From the NCBI GenBank assembly GCA_026008535.1, contig BRKX01000009.1, forward strand, positions 45,381,001 to 45,445,000: DNA of 64,000 nucleotides. The letters are read 5' to 3'. Below are positions 12,055-23,321 of this stretch, piece by piece. The translations under genes and the position numbers were made by a program. Source of the stretch: Perilla frutescens. Its lineage: Eukaryota; Streptophyta; Magnoliopsida; Lamiales; Lamiaceae. A model generated the notes under the pieces. The model was not told the DNA's origin, made no database searches, and worked only from the letters and a program-made list of their open reading frames with translations. How positions within the stretch are numbered: position 1 is the first letter of the stretch; every line of letters starts with the position of its first letter.

Positions 12055-12765
12055 CTAACTTTATTGGTTTTTGCCAATGGTGGTTTACTTTACTTAGCAA
12101 CAAAGGTTGCCTGCAGAGGCCACGTGTCCTTCTCTCTTGCCATATGATTTTTAATTTTTTGATATATAAGAAAATAAGAAAAAAGTTACTATTGTTAATT
12201 AGAAACCTAATGTAGTAAGGAAAAGGAAAGTAAGTGACTAGTGTGTGTATAGTCTTCCGTAGGAGAATCAATCATTGGATTTAGGGTGATAAAACCCGCA
12301 CATTTATTAATCAAACACACTCCTTCAAATATTTCATTTTTGTCATAATTATAACATACTCATATTTTTCCACAACTGAAAATTGAGTCATCATGATGCA
12401 GAATACGTGGATCAGAAGAAAAAAATCACAATTCCACACATCCAAAACGAGGTTGGATAAATTATACTCAATACTCCAACATTCATAACTTCTAATATTA
12501 ATACCTTTACTTATATTTAATAATAATTTTAACTCCAACATTTCATTTGTGTTATCGTTCTACCCTCTTAACATATTTGCAACTTATAACAATAATATCC
12601 CAACATAAAAAAAATCTTGTTAATAAAATGATATTCTTGCATAAAAAAAAACTACTTTTGAGGGAAGGCAGGAGTTGCGCATTCGGTAAATAATTAGGGT
12701 GATATTTGATTTTAAAAAAAAATTGCATTCACTCTTCAAGATGAAGATTAGAGATATTTTTGTAT

Positions 12766-13044
12766 AGAAAAGGTGCAAAAACAACGTTAACTCTAATGTT
12801 TAATTTGAGGGAAGTATCCACCTTTAACATTTTTTTAGTAAACACCACCCTAATATTTCTCAAAAGGTTCAAATTTTCCTCCCCCTCCCAAAAAATAGTT
12901 TTTTTTTTGGTGTAAAATACCCTTTTATTCATGTTTTATTTCCATCACAACAAAATTATTTATTTATTGCATAATCTCCATTTTGAAAATAAAATATATT
13001 CTCCCTTTAATTATAGACCTAAATTCATCATCATCATCATCATC

Positions 13045-13100
<56 letters not shown>

Positions 13101-13443
13101 GAGTTTGAGTTTGTATTTTGTGAATGAAATTTATTAAAAATTGTATGAAAAATACATGTAAGTTCTTTAATAAAGTAATTTCATTCATAAAATTACAAGT
13201 TTAATTGTGATAAAACAATATTAATTTTAATTTTATAATTAAATGAATATTATGCAAAAATATTATTTTTAGGGATGAAAAATATGAAAAAATAATTCTA
13301 TATATTTTTGCACAAAAATACTATTTTGGGAGAAGGGATGCCGAGAATTTGCACCTTTTAAACATTAGTATTATTTGCTCCAAAAAAGTTAAGGGTGAAT
13401 TTGTCCTCAAATTAAAATTTAGAGGTGCTTTTACGCATTTTCT
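12766..13443. mobile_element. Long-TIR element, Mutator-like
   Basis: The left 150 bp (AGAAAAGGTGCAAAAAC...) and the reverse complement of the right 150 bp (AGAAAATGCGTAAAAGCACC...) align over most of their length. Shared blocks include AATGTTTAA, TTTGAGG, AGGT(T/G)CAAATT and CTCCCAAAA. Long imperfect terminal inverted repeats of this kind are typical of Mutator-like non-autonomous elements. The centre is AT-rich, holds an ATC/TTA microsatellite and has no coding sequence. I could not find a clear target duplication. Confidence 0.6.
13025..13100. repeat. (ATC)n(TTA)n microsatellite
   Basis: About six ATC units pass into about 18 TTA units. An apparent leucine-rich reading frame over it is an artefact. 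Confidence 0.95.
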
Positions 13444-14338
13444 CAACTGTATTTATTGCGAGTATATTGACAATCATACACATGCACGTCATCAGGAGCA
13501 ATCATCTCCATTTACAAGACTCTCGTTGAATGTTTTTTTTGTTTTTTTTTTTTTTTTTTATGATTATCATTATCAATAACTCGTTTTAAGGTAATAAAAA
13601 GCATATGCTCTATTTCTTAAAATAAGGCATCCTTTCCACAAAATCGAGCATATATATCATAAACTAAAAATGTTACAGCTCAATTTATAAGTTGATTGGG
13701 TATCAAATAACTCTCTAGTTGTTTAATTTTGATATAATTCTAAACATCTACATTTCCGATATCTAAATAGAAAAAAAAATGATTTGTTTTGTCACGTGTA
13801 TGTGTAGATATATTATTACAAAACAAATATATAATCAACCACAAATCACCAGTGAGAGGTACTGGTTTTTCAAATTTAACCGCTTTACTAGATTTCATCA
13901 TTTATCATGCTCTTTTTTCTGTTAAGTTTTTTTACCTTTGCCAATTTAAGCTCGAGAAAAATAGGCTTTAATATTCTTATTAGCTGGCGTCAAGGTTGTA
14001 CAAAGTAATTTACATAGTTATTAGGGTTTCGACTTCAAACAAAGTCAATTTGAGATCAATTATGCATGTCATCTGAACAATTCGAGCAGATCAAATTTGA
14101 TTTCGAATTCGATTATTTTATCAAATTAAGCTTAATTAGTTTGTTATTATTCGGCTCACTAATGGAGATATATCTTCTTATATTTTGGCAAGCCTACTTC
14201 CTTGAGTCGTGACTCATTTATTGCTTCCCATTTTATATACTTAATAAATAAGATTGCTAAGTATATATCTAACGAGTTCGAGCTACACTTGTTTAACTTA
14301 TTTATTAAGAGAATTGATCGAGCTCATGGTGTTGTTTT
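13444..14338. other. Intergenic sequence with possible hAT relic
   Basis: No gene. The part from about 14080 contains TTCGAGC / GAGTTCGAGCT / GAGCTC words, and sequence right of the CACTA insertion continues with AACTCAAGCTT, reminiscent of plant hAT ends rich in GAGCTCG. The CACTA element at 14339 may sit inside such a relic; this is weak inference. Confidence 0.3.
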
Positions 14339-15101
14339 CTCTATAAGAAAATACAAATCGGGCGACGGAAATAGTCACGAAATCCATTTTGTCATCACGG
14401 GTGACGGAATGATGACATATTAAATTAACGACGGATATGACGACGAAACATCCTCACTAACTTTATCCGTCGTTAAACGTCATAATTTAATTTTTGAATT
14501 TTATTTTTTAAATTTAACGACGGAAAAAGACGGAAAAATCCGTTAAGTAATTCTTTTTAATTTTTTTTATTTTTTTATTTTAACGACGAATTTAGCAACA
14601 GAATATTTTCGTAGCTAAAATTAAATTTTATTTTTTTAATTTTTTATTATTCAATTACTACTATTTATGAATTTAAAATTAATCTTTTTAATATTTTATT
14701 TTTTCTAATTTTTAATATTTTATATTATTTTTGATTTTTTTATTTTTTTAACTTTTATTTTATTTTTCAATTACTACTAATTAAAAAATTGAAATTAATA
14801 TTTTTAATATTTTATCTTATATTTTTAGATTTTTTTTATTTTTTAATATATTTTTTATTTTAATTCTTTAAATTTTTTATTTTAATATTTTATAATACTA
14901 TAATATTTAAAATATTTTTTAAAATATAATTATATTAAGTCATTTATTTAATACTTTTAATTTTTTTATGTTATAAATATATAATATTTGAGAAAATTAA
15001 TTAAAAAATAAATCTTATATTAAATAGTGATTAATTAAAAAATAAATAATAGATATTAAATAATATTTATATTCATTTAATTATTATTATTTTTATATAT
15101 A

Positions 15102-15135
<34 letters not shown>

Positions 15136-15641
15136 AATGATATTTTGAAAAGATGAATATTCACAAAAAGGCATGTATTATTATAAATATTTAATATTTT
15201 ATACATTTTACATGTAATGACTTTGGTCTGACGATTTAACGCTTGATTGACCAACCGGGAGCACTGGTCTTTGAAACCTCCCTGTAGCGAATTCGCTCCC
15301 CATTAAATAGCAAAGGGTGTGTGTGGCCCCTTTTACGGGTTGGGCTGGCCAAATGAGCTTATCTCAAAATATTTACTTTTTATTTTTTTATTTTTTTTAG
15401 AGACGGGAAAAAAACGGTCGCTAATTTTTTATTATTTTTTATATTCTAACGGGTGACTTTGGCGAGGAAAATTTGTCGCTAATTCCGTCTTCTCGGTTCA
15501 TGATGAAAAAATTTCGTCGCCCATTTTATTAGCAATTAGAAACGGGTGACGGACACATTCCATCGCCCGTGTTATTGGCGGCGGAATTTCAAGTCCGGGT
15601 GACGAATTTTTCCGTCACTTGAACGTTATTTTCTTGTAGTG
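14339..15641. mobile_element. Non-autonomous CACTA (En/Spm) element
   Basis: The right end, read inward on the minus strand, is CACTACAAGAAAATAACG, the standard plant CACTA terminus. The left end CTCTATAAGAAAATACAAAT is a slightly decayed copy. Both are flanked by the 3-bp duplication TTT (14336-14338, 15642-15644). Subterminal regions are dense in GACGG / CCGTC words (left about 14360-14610, right about 15400-15620), as expected for transposase-binding repeats. The 1.3-kb interior is almost pure AT and carries no transposase. A GC-richer island at about 15218-15352 is unexplained. Confidence 0.85.
15218..15352. other. GC-richer island inside the CACTA element
   Basis: About 135 bp of near-unique sequence, including CCTCCCTGTAGCGAATTCGC and GGCCCCTTTTACGGG, stands out from the flanking AT-only filler. 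It lacks an ORF. It may be a captured fragment; origin unknown. Confidence 0.35.
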
Positions 15642-15814
15642 TTTGGCTTAACTCAAGCTTTAAAATTATCTTTCAATTATTCATTAAGATAGGATAAACC
15701 TAATGTCTTGCATGTACTTTCGTTCCACAAAGAGAATCATACAAAGAATTTTTTCTTGAAGTCCAATCCTTTTTTTTTTTTTGCCTTTTGAGATTAGCTA
15801 AACATGCAACTCAA

Positions 15815-17325
15815 TATTATTTTGTGTCAACTTTTTTTACTCACTTAAAGTTTTTAAAAAATTATTTTACCCACTAATTTTTAAACATACTTTTTTTTAC
15901 CCACTTTGAACCAAAATGTCCTTAAATAAAAATAAAAATAAAAACTGAATACATACCCCACCTACTCCATCACACCCGAGATCTGCTTGTGATTATCTTC
16001 AATCTTCATCTTCCCCATCACTCTCCACCCTAACCTACCCCATCTTTATGAAAATATTCTTGGACATGGTGAAATTTTCATCATAGTTTGATCATGCCAA
16101 GCTTATGCAGTGAGCAACCGAGTTAAACTTTCTTTAAAAATTCATATTGATAAGGGTTATTCTTGGTGTCAACCCACAACCATTGCAAATATTTTAAAAA
16201 AATCACATTGATATAGATTTTGTCTTTACAAATTAAAAAAAAAAGTATGATTTTGTTCTTAACTGCGCTCAAGACCTGGCGCGCATCAGAAGGTGCACGC
16301 GACTACATCAACAGAAGACATCGGCAAAACATGAGTTGAAAATTTGTCCTCATGTGCGCGCACAAGACATACCTGTGCACAAATGGCTTCGCGCGTAACA
16401 ACAAACATCGACTAACAATTTGACCTCGGGTGCGCGCACAAGACTTGCGAGCGCGCAATAACAAATATCGGCGGAAGACATCAACAGATTATTGATTGAC
16501 AATTTGGCCTTAGGTCCGCACACATGGCTCCATACGCAACAACAAATATCGATAGAAGACATTGTTAAAACATCGGCACGAAACATTGGCTAACAATGTG
16601 GCATCGGATGCTCGAACAAGGTATGCGCGCGTAGATACATCGATAGAAATCAACAAACACATCGGCATACATCGGCGCATGCACACACACTAGGCTCGAC
16701 ACGCAGGTTCCTGTGGGTGAAATTAAGAACTTCACTTTTTCAAATTTTTTGAAGGGTTGCAGAAATATATTTTTTTTTTCCAGATTTTCATAAATAAACT
16801 ATATTATCTAATGTCAAATCTTGTCTATAATGTACGAAAACTTATTCTATCCAATTTTTTTCCCAAATCAAACAACACTTCTAAAAATATTAATAATTAG
16901 ATCTGAAAGCACATAAAGAAAATTTTTGTCAAAATTTTCGAAAATCTTTCTAAGGGGTTGACAGGTTGGGGCATAATTTTCTATTTTTTCTCTTGAATTT
17001 GAGGAGGTCGACGACGGCTGGGTTGGTGGAGAAATTTAGATTTTTTCTTTTCAATTTGTGTCGATTGATGGCATGGGGAAGAACTCTTGACAAATTTTCA
17101 AAATCTTCAAATTTTGCATATGAATGATGAGATTGTGGAGGAGAGAAAATTTTTCAAAATCTGAATTTTGCAAATGAAATGTGGGCTGTTGGTGTGGAGA
17201 TCGAGTAGGGGATTTAAAAAAAAATGAATATAAGGATATTTTGATAATTGAAAATAAAAAAATCTATTTAAAATTTTATAGATAAAATAAATTTTTTAAA
17301 ATTTGAGGTGGGTAGTTTTGCTCAT
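15815..17325. mobile_element. Long-TIR element enclosing a GC-rich minisatellite
   Basis: The left side reads TACTCACTTAAAG...TTTTAAAAAATTATTTTACCCAC. The reverse complement of the right side reads GAGCAAAACTACCCACCTCAAA then TTTTAAAAAATTTATTTTA, so the ends are imperfect inverted repeats of at least 60 bp. Inside are a degenerate minisatellite and about 500 bp of AT-rich sequence with two GTCGA-containing G-rich patches. Mutator-like by TIR style; no clear target duplication seen. Confidence 0.45.
16270..16700. repeat. Degenerate 75-95-bp minisatellite, GC-rich
   Basis: About five diverged units share the order: caacaaa(c/t)atcg, gacatc, (g)acaatttg(g)cctc, gtgcgcgcacaag. The tract is rich in alternating purine-pyrimidine CG words (GTGCGCGCAC, GCGCGC) in an otherwise AT-rich area. 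An open frame on the minus strand (16350-16586) reflects the repeat and has Cys/Ser/Ala periodicity, not a known protein. Confidence 0.7.
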
Positions 17326-18426
17326 TTCCACTATTATCTTTCCAAATGTAGTGATTGATTCATAAAAACATCAACACTCTTGAAATCTATGCCGACAATT
17401 TATTGAATTAATCAAGAAAGCCCTTTTGCATATACAGCTCATAAAACAGCAATTATGCAACCTAATTAATCTCCCACTTTTTTCTCCATTAATAAATATC
17501 TCTCCAACTATTCAAACACATTCTTTTTCAATTCCTCTTGCAAATCAAAACTCAACTCAAACTGCAATTTGGTCAAAAGCGTTACAAACTTTCTGATGTG
17601 GGAAAAGTGTTGTTGAATGCTTCAAAAAAGAACACAAAAGCGAGAGAGTAGGGTTAGAACTTAAACATTAGTTAATTAGTTTGCATAAAACAAACAAATT
17701 GAAATTAACACACATGCTTGACTTTATGGGTAATGGAGCAGCCTTTTTATTTTGTCATGTTTTCTTGCAGGTTGTGAACAGCTGTATTATGTTTGTAGGC
17801 GATAAATCTGTTGGAATGTCACCAAAACCACTTAATTAATTCGATTTCTAGCTTAATTATCTACATTCATGAACATTTATGGATTTTGCATATGCTGAAA
17901 TACATTATTTAGTGATGTATTTAAGATCTTCTGTTAAGGTTTCATGATCAAGGAGGCTATAGCTAGCTTGAGCGGCCACTTGATCCCTATATAAAAAGAA
18001 GACATCTTGAGTTCGAGCAGTGATCCACGAATCTCCTTTCCCCAACTAAGAGAGAGAGAGCGAGAGATTCTTGTATGTTATGTTAGTGGATGATGTATAT
18101 TATATATTTAATCTTCGGTTTGAATTTCATGTTATATTTGTCACTATAACATTTATGATTTAATGATGATTGTAATAAAAAAAATAGTTATAACATAATG
18201 ACACTTATTCAGTATTTATCAATAAAAAATATCATATATATAATCAACATTAATGATGCATCAATTATTAACTAAAAACTTAAAAATAAATACTTAATTA
18301 AAAATAACTATTAATCATAATTGGGTGAAATTAAATCTAACTAATAATTGTAAACTAAATTTGATAGCGAAACTTGAAAAGTGTAACATATATTTATATC
18401 CATGTGTTTAATATGTATACTATATA
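17326..18426. other. Intergenic sequence with a possible SINE-like patch
   Basis: No gene. At about 17964-18020, TAGCTTGAGCGG (A-box-like) is followed about 45 bp later by GAGTTCGAGCAG (B-box-like), suggesting a decayed tRNA-type SINE. A GA run follows at about 18049-18067. Confidence 0.35.
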
Positions 18427-18683
18427 CTCCTTTTGTTTCTGAATAAGTGTCATTCTAGATGAATATACACGTATTAATAAAGATATTAATTAGATAATCA
18501 AATTACCTTATACACCTTTATGTGAATACATTAAATGAATTAAATATATATGATTGTTTGAATGGATTAAATGAGGGCAAATAGGAGAAAAATGTGAAAT
18601 TTTTACCTCAATTATGTAGAATGACATTTTTTGTGAAACAAAATTAAAGTGTCAGGATGACACTTATTGTGAAACGGGTGGAC
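18427..18683 (+). mobile_element. Stowaway-like MITE, copy 2
   Basis: Same family and orientation as the element at 10571: CTCCTTTTGTTTCTG at the left, AAGTGTCATTCTAGATGAAT just inside, TGTCAGGATGACACTTATTG near the right, TA at both borders. The right terminus is mutated (GGGTGGAC instead of GGAGGGAG). Confidence 0.78.
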
Positions 18684-19391
18684 TATGTATTTACAAAATG
18701 CAGCACAATGTCCTAATTTTCACGCAGTGGTCGTTTAATTTATCAAACTATTTGGTGTTTTTTAGATAATTGGAATGTTATTTAGGTTCCCAGGCGCCAA
18801 TTTTTACCAAATATTGATGCATAATTGCATTTTATAAATAATTTTAAATTCAATAAATGGGCGCAGGAGGAAGACGAAGTCGTCGGCTATTGCAACTTGC
18901 ACACGTATTCTACTTCATTCTCTGCTTTGATTTCTTAACTACAACGTAACTAATTATTATATACTGTATTTATTTAATGAATTGAATGCTCATTAATGTA
19001 AAAAATCATTTAATGATATCAAATACTATATAAGTAAAACTACCTATTAAAAAAAAGCGCCCTGATTTACCGTCAGATAGTGGGTGGCTATCCAGAATTT
19101 TATTTTTATCATTATCCAATTTCATTAATAAAGCACCGATTTAATGAATAAATTTACATTGATGCCCTTAAACATTTGGTACCATTAATCATAAATTATA
19201 TAACATTCTACTATTACAATCAAATTTGTAATATTTTAACTTCTGGTAATTTAATTTATAACTAAATTAGAAATTAGTGTATAAGCATATATTTATTTAT
19301 TTATTTGATTGCACAATCTTTATAAAATTGGAGATATGTATTAGTATACATTAAAACATCTTCTGAAATTAAGCGTATTCACTTTTGGTAA
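18684..19391. other. AT-rich intergenic stretch
   Basis: No gene, RNA or clear repeat visible. Confidence 0.6.
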
Positions 19392-19400
19392 TTAAATACA

Positions 19401-19631
19401 GGGGCATACTTGGGTGAGACCGTCTCATACATGAGATGGGTCAATACTCACATGCGGGAATCATTATTTATAGGTGAAGTATCATTAATTCACATGTGAG
19501 TATTATTATTTATACCCGCATGTGAGTATCATTATTTATGGGTGAAGTATCATTAACTCACATGTATCATTATTTATGGGTGAAGTATCATTAACTCACA
19601 TGTATTGATCCGTCTCATACAAGTTTTTGTC
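19401..19631. mobile_element. Short Mutator-like MITE with internal repeats
   Basis: A perfect 9-bp direct repeat TTAAATACA flanks it (19392-19400, 19632-19640). The left end ACTTGGGTGAGACCGTC and the reverse complement of the right end ACTTGTATGAGACGG are inverted repeats continuing into GGxTCAATAC. Inside, a unit of about 37-40 bp built on TCATTATTTATGGGTGAAGT occurs three to four times. The 9-bp duplication points to the Mutator superfamily. Confidence 0.72.
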
Positions 19632-19640
19632 TTAAATACA

Positions 19641-20499
19641 ATCACTAGTTATTTATGAGAGAGATTATATTTGAATTTTGAAATTAATTTGGATAATTTC
19701 TCACTACATGGGCGGGAATGACAATATAGTAAAAACAAAACATTCACTAATTAACCTAATTAACTTATTAATAAATACAGTTTTGTTAATTACTAAAAAA
19801 ATCCAATTCTAGCTAACTAGCATTACCGTAAAAAAAAAAAACATATACAAGCACATGATAAAATACAATTATATAAAAAAAGTACAGACAAAAGAACCTA
19901 CCAAGACATTAGAATGCGCATATTTCGCCTTAAATTAAACATATTTTTAGGATAGAAGATTAAAATTGTTCGTTTTTCTTGGTGATGAGTGATGACTGGT
20001 GACTTAATTTCATATTGTTTGCACATGTTTGATTATATGTTATAAATTTATAATGGAGTGATCGAGAAACCTCCATTGTTAAGGAAAATCCCTAATTAGG
20101 CCCAACGGCTCAATTTCTTTGTTATTACGGATTCCAACGGCTCTAAAATAAATGGCAATAACTTCCCCTATTTTTTTTACTAATAATATAAAATAAGTGG
20201 CAATAATTATTATATTTTCAACCAGTTATAATTAAGCTCTCTTTCTTTGGACATGGACATGTGCTATAAAACAAGCCTAAAATTTAACAGAACCTAGATA
20301 TTTCTACACTTCGATGGAATTAAAACATAATCAAACACACACTTGTTTTAGTTTATTTTGGACTCGTGAATCCACAACCATTCTCTCATTCAATATATAT
20401 ATATATACACACACACACTATTGTCGAATGTCGATGGAATGATAGTAAAATTATCATTTCATATACCGTTGCGCATCAATTAGGTCTTCAAATTTAATA
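19641..20499. other. AT-rich intergenic stretch
   Basis: No gene seen. Contains a TA/CA microsatellite near 20395-20420. Confidence 0.6.
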
Positions 20500-20751
20500 C
20501 TCCATCCGTTTCACAATAAGTGTCATTCTAGCATTTAAAATTTATTTCACAAAAAGTGTCGTTCTATACAATCGAGGTAAAAATTTCACATTTTTCTCAT
20601 ATTTGTCCTCATTTAATGCATTCAACAATCATATTTAATTGATTTAATGTATTCACATAAGGGTATATAATGTAATTTGATTATCTAATTAATGTCTTTA
20701 TTAATATGTGTGCATTTATCCAGAATGACACTTATTTAGAAACGGAAGGAG
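20500..20751 (-). mobile_element. Stowaway-like MITE, copy 3 (inverted)
   Basis: Reverse-orientation copy of the 10571/18427 family. It starts CTCCATCCGTTTCAC and ends AAACGGAAGGAG, with TA at both borders. The best preserved termini of the three copies are here. Confidence 0.82.
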
Positions 20752-20753
20752 TA

Positions 20754-21951
20754 TTTCACAATTTTAATTTTTAAATTGTTGTGGATCATGAACCGGGTCT
20801 TCAAAACATATAATTTATGTGTTGTGCATTACATCAATCATTTCTTAGTTCCCCTTTTTATGTTGTACTATATATTTTCATTATTTTTTTCCCTTAAGAA
20901 AATAATAATAATAATATATTTTATTTAGTTGATTAAGAAAGTATATATTGCGGAACATTGGTCCGCACTCGCTGAAATAATATGCTAATTGTGTTACATT
21001 CTCTGCAACAAGATCAAATTTATTATTTTTTCTTCCTTTTTTTATTTTAATTTCTTGTCCTTTTGTTTAATTTTTACACATGTTAATTATGGTTCAATCT
21101 AAGTATCCAATTAGTGTTTATAATTATTTTTCATATTTAATTTTTAAATAATAAATTATTAACTAAAATTTGAAAATTAAAATGCAAAATAATATTTATA
21201 ACCTATAATTGGGTAGAAAGAATCTTAATAAACAAGTATAAAATTAAATACATAAACCACAAGAAGTTATAACAGAAGAAAAAATTAAAGGAAAACTAAT
21301 AAAAAAGTTGACCATGTTGCATAGAAAGTAGCACATGATTAGATGATTTCATACGAGTTGGCATCAATTGAAAATAGATAAAAACTTGTGGGAAGTCATC
21401 TTACGGATCAAAATTCATAAAACGTGTGGAATTCAAACTAAAATTCATATTCAATGACATATATTTGTTTGTGCTTCGATTCAGATTTTTATTCTTCTTA
21501 CAAATTTTGAAACATAAGGCAGTCTCAACTAGAATCCCCTTAAAGATATATGTTCGTTTAATTATCTTTTATCAAACACTAATAAATTATAAATATGCCG
21601 TCGTATATGAGTTTAAATACAGATATGAATACATTTGATTTTTCTTGACCCGTCAACTAATTTATGTGTGAGCTTAATTTTACCCTGATCAGAATTCCAC
21701 TGGACCACTGAAAGTTATGTATAATGTCTTAACTAGGAGAAATTCTTAATTAGGCAACAACTTAATGGCAAAGCAAAATGTAGGGCAAGAAGACTAGCAT
21801 ACAGTTATGACTTGTTCTACTATTATTGTCTTTTCTTTACTAGGTAATTTAGCTTCAATCATTACTAAATATTTATTAATATGAATTAAATTCTTTTGAA
21901 TTTTCAATTAGAGCCGTCATGACTCATTATTATGGCCGAACGAATTCTAAG
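20754..21951. other. AT-rich intergenic stretch
   Basis: No gene recognised. Short open frames lack domains and have AT-only codon use. Confidence 0.6.
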
Positions 21952-21967
21952 GTAATGTAAGTACATA

Positions 21968-22078
21968 GTCATGGTGGGGGTGGCCTAATGGTGGAGTGAG
22001 ATTGCTTGGCGATCAAAGATCAGGGGTTCGAATCTCCTCAATATCATAAGTCGGGTGTGTGAATTTTTAAAAAAAAAA
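21968..22078 (+). mobile_element. tRNA-derived SINE, copy 1
   Basis: 111 bp flanked by a perfect 16-bp target duplication GTAATGTAAGTACATA (21952-21967, 22079-22094). An A-box-like TGGCCTAATGGTGG and a B-box GGGGTTCGAATCTCC identify a pol III promoter of tRNA origin. The body ends in GTCGGGTGTGTGAATTT plus an A-run, the usual SINE tail. It does not fold as a functional tRNA. Confidence 0.9.
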
Positions 22079-22223
22079 GTAATGTAAGTACATAAATGGG
22101 AATAATTTCCCCAAAAAATATTATGATTACATTTAATTACAACGTAATGGGCCCATCAAACTCGGTAAACATATGAAATGAATTTTAACATAGTAAACGT
22201 AAAGCTTATGATACCCGGTGTTT

Positions 22224-22326
22224 AGGTGGGATGACCTAATGGTGGAATGAGATTGCTTGGAGATAAAAAAATCACGGGTTTGAATCTTCTCAATACTCCC
22301 AGATCGAGTGTGTGAGTAAAAAAAAA
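22224..22326 (+). mobile_element. tRNA-derived SINE, copy 2
   Basis: Same family as copy 1, roughly 80 percent similar by eye. A-box-like ATGACCTAATGGTGG, B-box CGGGTTTGAATCTTC, tail GAGTGTGTGAGT plus A-run. Flanked by a 19-bp duplication with two mismatches (22205-22223, CTTATGATACCCGGTGTTT; 22327-22345), so this copy is older than copy 1. Confidence 0.88.
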
Positions 22327-22443
22327 CTTATAATACCCAGTGTTTGTGCTAGGCATGCATGAGATGATGAGCACAAATTATAGTCACTATTTATTAATAT
22401 ATATTTTGTTAAATTCCACCGCATGCAAGAATCTGCAAATTAC

Positions 22444-22446
<3 letters not shown>

Positions 22447-22479
<33 letters not shown>
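22447..22479. repeat. (AT)n microsatellite at left edge of Pack-MULE A
   Basis: About 16 AT units abut the terminus of the element at 22480; a second AT tract abuts its right end at 26285. Confidence 0.9.
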
Positions 22480-22483
<4 letters not shown>

Positions 22484-22938
22484 TGGGTTCTAGAAGGAAC
22501 CATACCCCATGTGAGAACCAAGAACCAATCTCAACCATAGATCTCGTCTATTTAAACGGTCAAGATCTGTTCAAAAATTAAAAAAACGCGGTGGTATAAT
22601 TGTAATAACTCCGAACTTCGCTGCCCCTGAAACTCGGCGAGGGTAAAATCGGAAAATTCAATGTATATGTGATTCACGCGTATATTTTTCAATTTAGGGT
22701 TTTAGCAATGTTATTTTCTATTTTAGCATTGTCATGACTTATTTTAGCATTACTCTTATTCCAGCAGATTTTGTTATTTTATTTTGTTCTAATATATCAA
22801 CTGTGTAGAGTATGGATCGGAAGGTATGGTATCAACCATGATGGATGTTTATATTTAACATTTGCTGGAATTTCATTCAAGCAATTAGCTAGCCTACTGT
22901 ATGGAGCATACATTTGATCTAATACATCAATTCTGCAG

Positions 22939-23192
22939 AGTATGGGTCGGAAGGTTTAGTATCAACCATGATGGATGTTTACAGCTATGGGATTTTGTTG
23001 ATGGAAATGTTTTCGAGGAGATTGCCAATAGACGAGATGTTTTCTAGATATTTGAGCTTGAGGAAATGGATGCAAAAATCATTTCCCAACTCTGTGATTG
23101 ATGTTGTTGATAGCGAGCTGGTAAACATGGATGATCAAAGAAGAAGAGTCAAATATGAAAGCAGCATAATTTTGTTTTTTATTCAATTATGA
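22939..23192 (+). pseudogene. Captured LRR receptor-like kinase fragment
   Basis: A putative acceptor (CTGCAG) is followed by the reading frame EYGSEGLVST-MMDVYSYGILLMEMFSRR-LPIDEMF-SLRKWM-SFPNSVIDVVDSELV, the C-lobe of LRR receptor kinases (subdomain IX region DVYSYGILLME). It covers only about 80 residues and stops after a diverged tail. The conserved Gly before DVYS is Met. A 47-bp partial duplicate of its start lies at 22807-22853. It sits inside Pack-MULE A and is not a working kinase. Confidence 0.85.
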
Positions 23193-23321
23193 ATTGTTTA
23201 TAAATATTTTTTTAATATAAAATTTACGGCTATGTATTAATTTTTTAAATTATGTAATTTGTGATTTGATTGTAGATTTATTGTATTAGAATTAGAGCAA
23301 TAGTTTTAGACTTTAGTATTG

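Larger units (their letters stand above)
10817..12765. other. AT-rich intergenic stretch with two microsatellites
   Basis: No gene is visible. It contains a TA/TG run at 11538-11571 and a CT run at 12010-12050. Open frames over the CT run encode only Arg-Glu repeats. Confidence 0.6.

Noticed and set aside
12931..13137. Leucine-rich reading frame
   Set aside because: Translation of a TTA microsatellite.
16350..16586. Cys-rich peptide gene
   Set aside because: Reads through the GC-rich minisatellite; periodicity follows the DNA repeat.
21968..22326. Functional tRNA genes
   Set aside because: A- and B-boxes are present, but there is no cloverleaf, and target duplications and A-tails show SINEs.
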